Shown here: in pieces, positions 1 through 6,490 of the stretch
How the letters are laid out: every line of letters starts with the position of its first letter
Position numbering within the stretch: position 1 is the stretch's first letter
Source: a virus
IMG/VR virus record: IMGVR_UViG_3300046512_000053
Coordinates: 1-24,130 of that record
DNA: 24,130 nucleotides
Reading direction: 5' to 3' (one strand)
The notes under the pieces: generated by a model
Databases searched by the model: none
Seen by the model: the letters and a program-made list of their open reading frames with translations, nothing else
Told to the model about the DNA's origin: nothing
Position numbers and translations under genes: made by a program

Positions 1-1629
1 GTTCTCAGGCGTGAAGATCGTGACCGGCGTGTCGTCGCGGTCGATCCGGATGACGCCTTCACCATTGCCGTCGTCGAAGAAGCGAGCGGCCATGATGCCG
101 CACATAAAGTTGATGGCGTCACGACCGCCGCGGGCCTCAGTGATCAGGCCGTTGAAGGTGAAGCGCGGCTTGCCTGAAGCGGTCGGCGTGTCGCACCAGA
201 CACCAGCAGCGTAGACGTCCCACTTGTTCAGCGTGATCGGGTAGTAGGCATTCATGCCGTACCGATCGTTGAGCACCAGGTCGTTGACGATGTAGGCCAG
301 GTTGTTGGTGTAGGCGAGCTTCCAGGCGCCGTCCCAGAAACCAGTGTGGACACGAGTGGCTGGGTTGTAGTTCGAGGGAACGCGGACGATGCGGCCCAGG
401 TATACGCCCGAGAAATCCGGGACCGACGAGAACTGTTCGCTGGCACGGGCCACGAGCTGCGTGACAGCCAGGCCTGGGAACTTGTAGCCCTTCGCGGTGA
501 CTTCCTGGAACGACTCCCAGGTGATGCTGAAGAAGAGCTCGGTCGTGTCAATGGGCGACGTCTTGGTGACGCGCCACATGTAGGGCTCGTCCACCCGGTC
601 GACCGGGATGCGGAATTCCTTGGGGAAAGCAGAGGTGGTCTTGGCAGTGATCGCCACCTCGCCGTTCGTCAACGTGACGCTGCCGCCAGTGCCGTTCTCA
701 CCGAAGGTACCAGGACGCAGCGAGGAGCCGGCGATGATCCAGGCCGAGCCGTTGAAGAAGAACGCCCTGCCCTGCCCAGTATGCAGCCAGTAGTCGCCCT
801 GCTCGGGAACGAAGCCCACGATCTTAGGGCCGACGAAACCCTTCGTCTGCCTATCCGCACCCTTGGAGGATGCCTCGGCCCAGGTCCAGACGTTGTTGGC
901 GAACACCAGGCCGGCGGGGAAATACCAGCTGGAACCGTCGAAGATCTTTGGCTTGTAGTTGTTCGAGGTGTCGAACCAGATGCCGGCCTTGGCGGTCGAG
1001 ACCGGCTGGCTTGCCGCCCAGTAGGTTGGCCGGTCGCCAGGCGAGGCGTTGATCTTGGCCGTCTGCGTCTCGTCGCCATAGAAGACGTCGAAGCTGTCGC
1101 CAGAGATCTGCGGCGGAAGCGGATTGACCTCCGGAGTCCTGACGGGCCTCCAGCTGCTGTCGCTGACCTTCTTGTACTCGATGCGCCAGCGACCAGTGTG
1201 GTTGAACGTGCCTTTGTCGTTCTGCTGCGCCAGCTGGTTGATGGTGAAGCGAAGATCGACGTAGTCGACGTTGGTGTGCGTGCCCTGGCGGACGATCGCG
1301 ACACCCGAGGCCATCTCGGTGTTGACGGTGGTCGAGGAGCCGAACCCGCCCATGCGGGAGTAGATGTCCTCGCCCTGCTCGCTGCCCTTGTAGTCAATGA
1401 GCTCGAAATTATCGAAGTTGTTGGAGCCGCTATCGTCCTGGAGGTTTGTGGTTCCGATGCGGTAGGATTTGGCGCCGTTCTCCAGGCCGAAGATGGGGCC
1501 TTCTGAGACGCCGATGAGAGCTTCGACCACGTCGGTCGCGAAGAGACTGTCTCGAGTCTGGGTCGGTGACTTTGCAGAACCTCCCTTCGAACCGCTGAGT
1601 TTTCGAAGGGAGATATCATGTACTGTCAT
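1..1629 (-). CDS. J: Central tail tip / host-specificity protein J homolog (3' end beyond window)
   Basis: The frame is open from ATG at 1629 to the window edge, giving 543 codons with no stop; the C-terminal part lies outside. The start (MTVHDISLRKLSGSKGG) and the segment with VPSNYNP, FWDGAWKL, NDRYGM and VWCDTP (about residues 425-510) match the lambda J family, the tail-tip hub that contacts the receptor and channels DNA. It is the last gene of an M-L-K-I-J order, as in lambda. An in-frame TGA lies a few codons upstream, so 1629 is the first possible ATG; the ribosome site is weak. Roughly residues 165-300 look inserted relative to lambda J and hold two related aromatic motifs (GIWFDT...FDGSSWYF and GDYWLHT...FFNGSAWIIA). 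The receptor-binding C-terminus cannot be judged here. Confidence 0.93.
   Translation of the reverse strand, partial: MTVHDISLRKLSGSKGGSAKSPTQTRDSLFATDVVEALIGVSEGPIFGLENGAKSYRIGTTNLQDDSGSNNFDNFELIDYKGSEQGEDIYSRMGGFGSSTTVNTEMASGVAIVRQGTHTNVDYVDLRFTINQLAQQNDKGTFNHTGRWRIEYKKVSDSSWRPVRTPEVNPLPPQISGDSFDVFYGDETQTAKINASPGDRPTYWAASQPVSTAKAGIWFDTSNNYKPKIFDGSSWYFPAGLVFANNVWTWAEASSKGADRQTKGFVGPKIVGFVPEQGDYWLHTGQGRAFFFNGSAWIIAGSSLRPGTFGENGTGGSVTLTNGEVAITAKTTSAFPKEFRIPVDRVDEPYMWRVTKTSPIDTTELFFSITWESFQEVTAKGYKFPGLAVTQLVARASEQFSSVPDFSGVYLGRIVRVPSNYNPATRVHTGFWDGAWKLAYTNNLAYIVNDLVLNDRYGMNAYYPITLNKWDVYAAGVWCDTPTASGKPRFTFNGLITEARGGRDAINFMCGIMAARFFDDGNGEGVIRIDRDDTPVTIFTPEN
1581..1612 (-). repeat. Perfect 11-bp inverted repeat just inside the J gene
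   Basis: CTCCCTTCGAA (1581-1591) and TTCGAAGGGAG (1602-1612) are exact inverted copies around a 10-nt loop. In the J mRNA the hairpin begins about 17 nt after the start codon and covers codons of the N-terminal SLRKLSGSKGG stretch. It contains a Shine-Dalgarno-like GGGAG. A role in damping J translation is an inference. Confidence 0.6.
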
Positions 1630-1670
1630 ATACTTATCCGGCGTTCTTCATGTGCCGAATTAAGTGGGGA

Positions 1671-2729
1671 TTAGTGAGCGGTTTTTCCAGAGCGCCAGCG
1701 AGCCCGCATCCACTTCAGACGCTCGGCAGCTTCGAACGGATCGAACTCCAGGCGGATGAAATTGATCGGGGACGAAGCGTAAGGATCGATGAGTGCGACG
1801 GGCATGTTGTACATGTCCTTGGCGTCGAGGTTCAGCTCCTCCGCGTAGCGGTCGATCTTCTTGTAGCTGGCGACCTGGACGGCGTGCCAGATCTTCCCCG
1901 ATGAGGGACGCATGCCGTGTGCATAGCCAGAGGTATGGATGTGTCCGCCGACATAGATGTCGTGGTGTTCGCCATCCAGCTGAGCCTTCTTGGCAGCGCC
2001 ATAGCTTTCCGACCACATTGACTTGCCCTGGAAACCATGGACAGCGTAGATCTTCACCTCGCGCTGGCTGGGCAGGGTCAGCCGCAGGCGGGCCTTCGTC
2101 GATTTGTGGACCGCAGCACTGCCGGCGAGGATGCCCTTCAGGATGTCGCCGCCCTGCCCCCAGACATCGTGGTTGCCGTTCAGATAGAACAGCCAGTTAA
2201 CACGGGTCAGGATGTCCTCGACAAGAGCGATGGACTCAGCCGAGCTGGTGGATTGCTCAGCGTAAAGGCGGGCGAGACGGCCAGCCCAGTTGTTAAAGAC
2301 GTCACCGACGTTGCCAGCGAACATGCCCTCGACGCTTCCGTCGATCAGGCTGACGTGATCCAGAACCTGCTTAAGATCCGTGCCGTCGTCGTCCAGGTGC
2401 CAGTCGCCGGCCAGTGCCAGGCCGATCGGGCCATCGACCTTGCAGCGAACATTGATCAGCTTCTCGCGCTCGTAGATCTCGGACTTCCGAGCGAACTGCT
2501 CGATGCGCCGCTCGATGAGCTTCGCGACGTCGATGCTCTCAGCCAGCTTGCCGCCAGGGAGATCGACTTCGAACTGAGATTCAGCATCCGGATCGCTCCA
2601 GCGCTTGTTCATGCCGCGGATGCCCGACTCGGAAATGTCGTAGCCGCGTTCGCGAAGGTAGCGAGCGGCTGGCCTGAAGCCCCCCATCTCGTTGATCGCG
2701 TTCTTGATGAGGTCTTCAGATGGACGCAT
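1671..2729 (-). CDS. Calcineurin-like metallophosphoesterase with N-terminal helix-turn-helix
   Basis: The 352-residue protein has the full two-metal phosphoesterase motif set: GDWH (108-111), GD (142-143), GNHD (185-188), His231 in AVHGF, and GHIH (262-265). This family hydrolyses phosphoesters in nucleic acids, nucleotides or proteins; the substrate cannot be read from sequence. The first 50 residues (AINEMGGFRPAARYLRERGY...SGIRGMNKRW) look like a DNA-binding helix-turn-helix. ATG at 2729 has AGGA upstream with good spacing, 8 nt after the stop of the I homolog. It sits between I and J, adjacent genes in lambda, so it appears to be an accessory gene co-transcribed with the tail-tip operon. 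Enzyme class is confident; its role in the phage is unknown. Confidence 0.88.
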   Translation of the reverse strand: MRPSEDLIKNAINEMGGFRPAARYLRERGYDISESGIRGMNKRWSDPDAESQFEVDLPGGKLAESIDVAKLIERRIEQFARKSEIYEREKLINVRCKVDGPIGLALAGDWHLDDDGTDLKQVLDHVSLIDGSVEGMFAGNVGDVFNNWAGRLARLYAEQSTSSAESIALVEDILTRVNWLFYLNGNHDVWGQGGDILKGILAGSAAVHKSTKARLRLTLPSQREVKIYAVHGFQGKSMWSESYGAAKKAQLDGEHHDIYVGGHIHTSGYAHGMRPSSGKIWHAVQVASYKKIDRYAEELNLDAKDMYNMPVALIDPYASSPINFIRLEFDPFEAAERLKWMRARWRSGKTAH

Positions 2730-2737
2730 GGATAATC

Positions 2738-3298
2738 CTATTTGGGGTTATATTCGATTGCGTTGATGTCGAACGACAGGAAGTGCCCGAAGCACAGGTG
2801 GCGTCCGTAGAGGATGGGGATGCGGGTACCGATGGTGACGGTGTTCTTCGGGGCGCCAAGGTAGCTGCTGCGCTGCTGCTGATCTCCGACGTCCGTCTGG
2901 GGCTTCGGAGCGAGCATCGCGCTCAGGCCCCCCAGGATCGCCAGGGCGCCAACCTTCATCAGGATGGAGCCGAGAGCCGTGCCACCGAACATGAAGAAGC
3001 CCACGGCCACGAGCGCAACGCCGAGCAGGATCTGAAGCAGACCGCCAGACTTGCCGCCGGCCAGCTGTGGCACGATGTGGATGAACTCAAGCTCCTGGTC
3101 GAGCTGCTTGTAGAGCGACTCCTCCGTTTCGAAGCCGACAACCTTCGCCCGATGACGCCCGCGGATCGGGCACGGTGCAAAGCCGAGCAGCTGGCGCGTG
3201 ACGCCCTCGACGGCCTCGGCTGCGGTATTGCAGTGGATCAGGATCGGGCCGTCGTGAAAGGCGGCGAAGTACCCGTGGAGGACGACCTTAATCAGCAA
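2738..3298 (-). CDS. I: Tail assembly protein I homolog
   Basis: At 186 residues it resembles lambda tail assembly protein I: an N-terminal beta-rich part (about 1-85), a glycine-rich hydrophobic stretch (about 95-145, with two membrane-like helices), and the C-terminal IPILYGRHLCFG motif typical of the family. I is needed for tail-tip assembly with J, K and L. The reading frame opens with TTG at 3298, preceded by AAGGGGG about 10 nt upstream; no ATG or GTG is available near the N-terminus, so TTG is the best start. It overlaps the end of the JAB gene by 11 nt, suggesting coupled translation. Confidence 0.85.
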   Translation of the reverse strand: MLIKVVLHGYFAAFHDGPILIHCNTAAEAVEGVTRQLLGFAPCPIRGRHRAKVVGFETEESLYKQLDQELEFIHIVPQLAGGKSGGLLQILLGVALVAVGFFMFGGTALGSILMKVGALAILGGLSAMLAPKPQTDVGDQQQRSSYLGAPKNTVTIGTRIPILYGRHLCFGHFLSFDINAIEYNPK

Positions 3299-3611
3299 TG
3301 AGAACGTCCCCCTTCTCGACGTAGTATTTGGTCACGCCGTCGTTTCCGACGATGTAGTGCTCGAGGTCGGGCCAGCTGCGGAACGCATGATAGTCGTCGG
3401 CCGACAGGACGGAGTCTGCGCCAGGGTGGGTGTGCCAGGAGGCAGCAGCCTGCGGCGTCCACAGAACGAGATCCTCGCCTTTGAAGTCGAAGCCCTGCGT
3501 CGGTTCCGGGTGGACGTTGTCGCACTCGATCAGCTCGCCAGACTTCAGCAGGAAGCCGCAGCGCTCAGTCTCGCCCTCATACAGGGAGTTCATTTTCTCG
3601 GAGATATTCAT
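3288..3611 (-). CDS. JAB/MPN metalloprotease-like protein (stand-alone N-terminal half of lambda K)
   Basis: The 107-residue protein carries a JAMM-type zinc motif: Glu16 in GETERCGFL, His60 and His62 in SWHTHPG, then Ser70 and Asp73. JAB domains are isopeptidases; in lambda K this domain is fused in front of an NlpC/P60 domain. Here it is a separate gene that follows the NlpC/P60 gene and overlaps it by 35 nt. Met7 (3593) is an alternative start that would still overlap. Its presumed role is processing a tail-tip component, by analogy with K; the target is not known. Confidence 0.85.
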   Translation of the reverse strand: MNISEKMNSLYEGETERCGFLLKSGELIECDNVHPEPTQGFDFKGEDLVLWTPQAAASWHTHPGADSVLSADDYHAFRSWPDLEHYIVGNDGVTKYYVEKGDVLIAD

Positions 3612-4068
3612 CGAGCTTCCTTCGGACGCGAGGGGGAACGAGGTCGAGCAATTCGGCGGTACCGGTCTCGCCTGTCAGCTTCACGTCCTTGTGTCGGATG
3701 ACAGCCAGGGTGGTGTTGCGGCTTAGGCCAGCGTACGGTTCCGCGACCGAGAAGCGGCCCCAGAGATGGTGGAGGATCTTGCCGCTGTCGACGAGGACAC
3801 CAACGTGGTTGGCGGTCTGCGAGTCGATGGCGCACAGCACAACGTCGCCGGCCTGGTACTCAGATGGATGGCACTCGAGCAGCTCGAAACCGATCTTGCT
3901 GTAGCCGTCCATGTACAGGTTCAGGCCATGCTTCCAGAAGAACTTCGGGCGGGCGAAGTTGGGCAGCGTGATGCCGAAGTTGTCGATATAGAAATTGCGG
4001 AGCAGCGTGTAGCAGTCCTGCTTTCCATAGACGAACGGCTTCATGGTGAGGTGTTCGTACTTGATCAT
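3577..4068 (-). CDS. NlpC/P60 tail-tip peptidase (stand-alone C-terminal half of lambda K)
   Basis: The 163-residue protein has the NlpC/P60 cysteine peptidase signature: Cys19 in YGKQDCYTLLR, His88 in ANHVGVLVDSG, and a following KILHHLWGRFS strand, all as in the C-terminal domain of lambda K. These enzymes cleave peptidoglycan stem peptides, and in K-type proteins the activity is thought to help tail assembly or cell-wall penetration. The ATG shares one base with the stop of the L homolog (TGATG), indicating coupled translation. It ends inside the JAB gene. The final 25 residues are charged (PPRVRRKLDEYLREN) and may be an added helix. Confidence 0.9.
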   Translation of the reverse strand: MIKYEHLTMKPFVYGKQDCYTLLRNFYIDNFGITLPNFARPKFFWKHGLNLYMDGYSKIGFELLECHPSEYQAGDVVLCAIDSQTANHVGVLVDSGKILHHLWGRFSVAEPYAGLSRNTTLAVIRHKDVKLTGETGTAELLDLVPPRVRRKLDEYLRENELPV

Positions 4069-4559
4069 CAGAAGCTCACCATAGGAAACGCCGGTGGAAT
4101 GAACATTCTACAGGGGATTTGGAAGTTGGCGCCTTCGGTCATGTTCCGGAGCTCGAGCGAGATGCTCTGGCCAGAGATGAGTTCTCGGATGCGGCCGACG
4201 TACCACATGCGACGAGTGGCGATGTTGATGTCGGCGTCCAGATTTCCACGCAGGACGCGGTATCGGATGACGGTCGCCAGATCGAGCTGACCCTTCTTCG
4301 CGGCCGAGTTGAAGATGCCGAAAGGGTTCATGACCTGGAGGAGTGGGCGGCTTTCTTCACCGTCTGCGGACTGGCTGTCGCCGGTCAGCTTGCAGGCCAT
4401 TCCCTCGTATTTCTTGCCCTGCCATGTGATTGTGTCCTCGCCCTTGAAGCGGAACTCGACCGGCAGGTTCTTGAGCTTGACGTAGAACAGGTCGACCTCT
4501 GCATCAGCTTGAAGTTTTTGGGCCTCTTGCAGATGCTCGATCGGCGCATTCGTCGTCAT
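4068..4559 (-). CDS. L: Minor tail protein L homolog lacking the cysteine-rich C-terminus
   Basis: The 163 residues match the N-terminal part of lambda L: VDLFYVKL, ITWQGKKYEG, SRPLLQVMNPFGIF, VIRYRVL, and the final FQIPCRMFIPPAF. L joins the tail tip between M and the K/I/J group. Lambda L continues about 70 residues further with a cysteine-rich domain that binds an iron-sulphur cluster; this protein stops where that domain would begin and has only two cysteines. The ATG overlaps the M stop as ATGA, so translation is probably coupled. The shortening looks natural because the next gene starts exactly at its stop. Confidence 0.85.
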   Translation of the reverse strand: MTTNAPIEHLQEAQKLQADAEVDLFYVKLKNLPVEFRFKGEDTITWQGKKYEGMACKLTGDSQSADGEESRPLLQVMNPFGIFNSAAKKGQLDLATVIRYRVLRGNLDADINIATRRMWYVGRIRELISGQSISLELRNMTEGANFQIPCRMFIPPAFPMVSF

Positions 4560-4936
4560 GGCTGGGTCAGGATCTCCAGCTGGAATGGTTCGACAGTACC
4601 CTGCCCTTCTTCGGCCAGTGCATAGTCGAGCGGCTTTGAGAAGCGCACAGTCAACGTGCTATGCCCTGGCAATGGAAGCTTGAACCTCTTCCAGAGTCGA
4701 TGGCGCTGATAGAACTTCTCAAGGCGATTGATGTTGATCTCAGGCATCACTGACGGGATAACCCGACCAGCTTCGTCCGTGAAGAACTTCATCGTTCTAA
4801 ATTTGAGGGTGTAAGTGACCTGATCAGGCCCTTTAGGTGCAGTGGTGAATTCCCAGCCCCTTCCAAACTTCACGCCCGCAGACGATTCTGGGTATTTAAC
4901 GGCCCAGGTGAAGTAGGGGAAATCAAACGTTTCCAT
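4556..4936 (-). CDS. M: Minor tail protein M homolog
   Basis: The 126 residues have the compact all-beta pattern of lambda M-type proteins: VKFGRGWEFTTAPKG near the N-terminus, a central FYQRHRLWKRFKLPLPG, and a C-terminal strand ending EPFQLEILTQ. Lambda M links the tail tube and tape measure to the tip. It is the first gene of the tip operon and overlaps L by 4 nt. Its 5' end lies 67 nt inside the upstream winged-helix gene, and there is no strong ribosome site before ATG 4936, so expression may depend on translation arriving from that gene. Confidence 0.8.
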   Translation of the reverse strand: METFDFPYFTWAVKYPESSAGVKFGRGWEFTTAPKGPDQVTYTLKFRTMKFFTDEAGRVIPSVMPEININRLEKFYQRHRLWKRFKLPLPGHSTLTVRFSKPLDYALAEEGQGTVEPFQLEILTQP

Positions 4937-5595
4937 CCCGGCTGATATGGGTTTGATTCCAGCACGTTACAAGGGTTTGCGGTCTGCTCCACTTCTAAGG
5001 ATAAATCTTGTTTATTCGTGGTCGTGACATTTTTCGACCCACCCCTGCCCCAGATCCAAGCGAGCCATTCTTTGCAGGTGATGCGGACGACGTTGAGCTT
5101 GTTTCGATCGTAGGCGAGGCGCTCGCGGTGGACCTTGATCAGGCCCAGATCCTCTGCCTTCTTGCACGTCTTCTGAACCATCGAGCGGCAGACACCGGCA
5201 ATGCTCGCGATCATGTCGACCGGTAGGTTCATCCGGCTCTTCTTCCGGACTTCATCCGCGATCACGCTCAGGACGGCCAGCTCACCAGTCGTGAAGTGGG
5301 CGGCGACAGAGGGGCTGATTGGCGCGAAGGCTGCACGGCGACGACGGCGGGCGATCGACGCTGCACGGTCTTGGGATTTGATCGCCTTCCGGCGACGGAA
5401 GAAGTCACGCTTTTTCCAGCTGGGTGCCCTCCTCGCTTGGTCGATCGCGTCGAACCACATGGTGGCCGTCTCGTCCGAGATCTTCCCACCCGCCCACTGC
5501 GTGGTGATCGTTCGGTATAGGTTGTCGAGCTGGCTAGGTTGTAGGCTTTTGAGATAAACGATTTCTGGTTGTATTAAATGTTGGAGTGCAACCAT
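4870..5595 (-). CDS. Winged-helix DNA-binding protein inserted between tape measure and M
   Basis: This 241-residue protein is very basic in the middle (RDFFRRRKAIKSQDRAASIARRRRR split around residues 63-87) and has a winged helix at about 100-175: FTTGELAVLSVIADEV, LPVDMIASIAGVCRSMVQ, AEDLGLIKVHRER. From memory, similar proteins with an RRRK...QDR linker are common on plasmids and mobile DNA of Rhizobiales, where they are annotated as helix-turn-helix proteins; this is a recollection, not a search. ATG at 5595 follows AGAGGGA. The last 20 or so residues overlap M and are low-complexity, as if the gene had run into tail DNA. It could control late transcription, but no target can be named. Confidence 0.75.
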   Translation of the reverse strand: MVALQHLIQPEIVYLKSLQPSQLDNLYRTITTQWAGGKISDETATMWFDAIDQARRAPSWKKRDFFRRRKAIKSQDRAASIARRRRRAAFAPISPSVAAHFTTGELAVLSVIADEVRKKSRMNLPVDMIASIAGVCRSMVQKTCKKAEDLGLIKVHRERLAYDRNKLNVVRITCKEWLAWIWGRGGSKNVTTTNKQDLSLEVEQTANPCNVLESNPYQPGWKRLISPTSPGPLNTQNRLRA

Positions 5596-5674
5596 TCAGG
5601 TCGGTCCCTCTAAGACGCAGCTTGCCATTTCGAAAATCGCCAAATTTCCGATTGACTTCTGATTCGTTTTATGA

Positions 5675-5755
5675 GAGCTTCAGACCTGTTGAAGGGCTTC
5701 TCTGAAGCTCGCTGGATATTCAAAAGCACTGAGGCGCCAACCTCGGTGCTTTTTC
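5675..5755 (+). ncRNA. Candidate structured small RNA with terminator
   Basis: Two hairpins follow each other on the plus strand: GAGCTTCAGA (5675-5684) pairs perfectly with TCTGAAGCTC (5701-5710), and an inner GAAG-GG-CTTC could nest in its loop. Then comes a 12- to 13-bp hairpin with a T5 run (5722-5754). No open reading frame precedes the terminator on this strand, so a short non-coding transcript is a reasonable reading. A TTGACT at 5652-5657 lies upstream, but no matching -10 is seen. The 5' end is unknown. Confidence 0.35.
5722..5754 (+). terminator. Intrinsic terminator, probably usable in both directions
   Basis: AAAGCACTGAGG (5723-5734) pairs with CCTCGGTGCTTT (5741-5752) across a 6-nt loop with one G-T wobble, followed by TTTTT on the plus strand. 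On the minus strand the same stem is followed by TTTT, so it may also stop late transcription arriving from the tape-measure gene and insulate the winged-helix and tip genes. Confidence 0.75.
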
Positions 5756-5842
5756 GTTTCTGCAGGAATTGTTAACGCAAGAGTGATTCCTTTCGGCCAA
5801 ATGATGTGGCATCTTGAACGAGTCGCTGAGTCGTGACAAGAA

Positions 5843-5863
5843 GGTACTCACCCCGTTAGTACC
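5843..5863. promoter_or_regulatory. Dyad symmetry upstream of ribbon-helix-helix gene (candidate operator)
   Basis: GGTACTCAC and GTTAGTACC flank a 3-bp centre and match as inverted copies at 8 of 9 positions. The dyad ends 13 nt before the ATG of the 59-residue ribbon-helix-helix gene, and the ribosome site GGAG (5866-5869) follows it directly. Autoregulation by the encoded protein is the simplest reading and is an inference. Confidence 0.5.
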
Positions 5864-5876
5864 GCGGAGTTAGTTA

Positions 5877-6056
5877 ATGAAAGCCAAAGACGCTGTTTTG
5901 ACGATCAAGATTGAGCAGGAGCTTCGCGAAGCTTTCGCAGCTGAAGCTGCAGCTCAGGATCGTCCAGTCTCAAGTGTTCTTCGGGAATTGATGCGCGACT
6001 ATCTGAGCCGTCGTCGGCCGATGGCTGAGATGCGTCACGATCAGCAAAGCGCCTGA
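5877..6056 (+). CDS. Small ribbon-helix-helix DNA-binding protein
   Basis: This 59-residue protein has the ribbon-helix-helix pattern: a short strand (AVLTIKIEQ), a first helix (ELREAFAAEAAAQD), a turn at RPVS, and a second helix (SVLRELMRDYLSRR), then a polar tail. Such proteins bind DNA as dimers, with the strand in the major groove. ATG at 5877 has GGAG seven nt upstream. It is on the strand opposite the tail genes, with a dyad just upstream and a second plus-strand gene 29 nt downstream. It may be a repressor or an antitoxin-like protein; the neighbour does not look like a known toxin, so a lone regulator is favoured. Confidence 0.78.
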   Translation: MKAKDAVLTIKIEQELREAFAAEAAAQDRPVSSVLRELMRDYLSRRRPMAEMRHDQQSA

Positions 6057-6085
6057 GCAACTTACCCCCGTATAAAGATTTCTCG

Positions 6086-6490
6086 ATGCCCAAAATCTTG
6101 AGTGGAGACTACAAGGGAACTGCGATCTGGCAGACCACTTTCCCTTGGTTCGGCAAACAGGCGAAATATTTCAAGGGCGTCATGATTGCTGACCCCGCCA
6201 AAGGCAAGATCTACACGAAGGACGAGATTGTCCGCGTGAAAGAACTTGGCGCCGCCACAGACTTCAACGCCAGTCAAGGTTTTGGCGCCGCTGTCGGCGG
6301 TGCGATGCTTGCTGGACCAGTTGGGGCCTTGGCTGCTCTGGGAGCTCGCAAGAAGTCGTTCACCTACGGGATCGAGTTCACAGATGGAATGAAGATCGTC
6401 GTTCGTGAAGAGAACCCGGATAGCTACAAGGACTTCGGGATTTTCAAGAATTATGTCGAGCAGAAAGGCCTGCTCGACATTCAGTTCTAG
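6086..6490 (+). CDS. Hypothetical protein with glycine-rich hydrophobic centre
   Basis: The 134-residue protein is not recognised. A beta-rich N-terminal half (AIWQTTFPWFG, KGVMIADPAKGKIYTKDEIVRVKEL) is followed by a glycine/alanine hydrophobic segment at about 66-88 (FGAAVGGAMLAGPVGALAAL), then ARKK and a second beta part (YGIEFTDGMKIVVRE). The central segment could insert in a membrane, which would fit a superinfection-exclusion type role, but nothing proves this. No clear ribosome site precedes ATG 6086, and no upstream start is available in frame. It follows the ribbon-helix-helix gene on the same strand and meets the tape-measure gene tail to tail, sharing a CTAG in which both stops lie. 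Confidence 0.7.
   Translation: MPKILSGDYKGTAIWQTTFPWFGKQAKYFKGVMIADPAKGKIYTKDEIVRVKELGAATDFNASQGFGAAVGGAMLAGPVGALAALGARKKSFTYGIEFTDGMKIVVREENPDSYKDFGIFKNYVEQKGLLDIQF

Noticed and set aside
346-1506. 386-codon plus-strand open frame opposite J
   Set aside because: The antisense frame gives no recognisable protein, whereas the minus strand encodes a clear J homolog across the whole stretch.
669-1619. 316-codon minus-strand open frame rich in Ser, Arg and Thr
   Set aside because: It is a neighbouring frame of J; the J frame stays open to the window edge and matches the family.
5652-5680. Sigma70 promoter from TTGACT at 5652
   Set aside because: No plausible -10 hexamer occurs 15-19 bp downstream, so I did not list it as a promoter.
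5596-5876. tRNA or attachment site in the largest gene-free gap
   Set aside because: No cloverleaf or CCA-ended stem is visible and no integrase is nearby; only the hairpins, terminator and dyad listed are seen.
5877-6490. Type II toxin-antitoxin pair
   Set aside because: The first protein could be an antitoxin, but the 134-residue partner has no toxin-like fold pattern and has a membrane-like segment instead.
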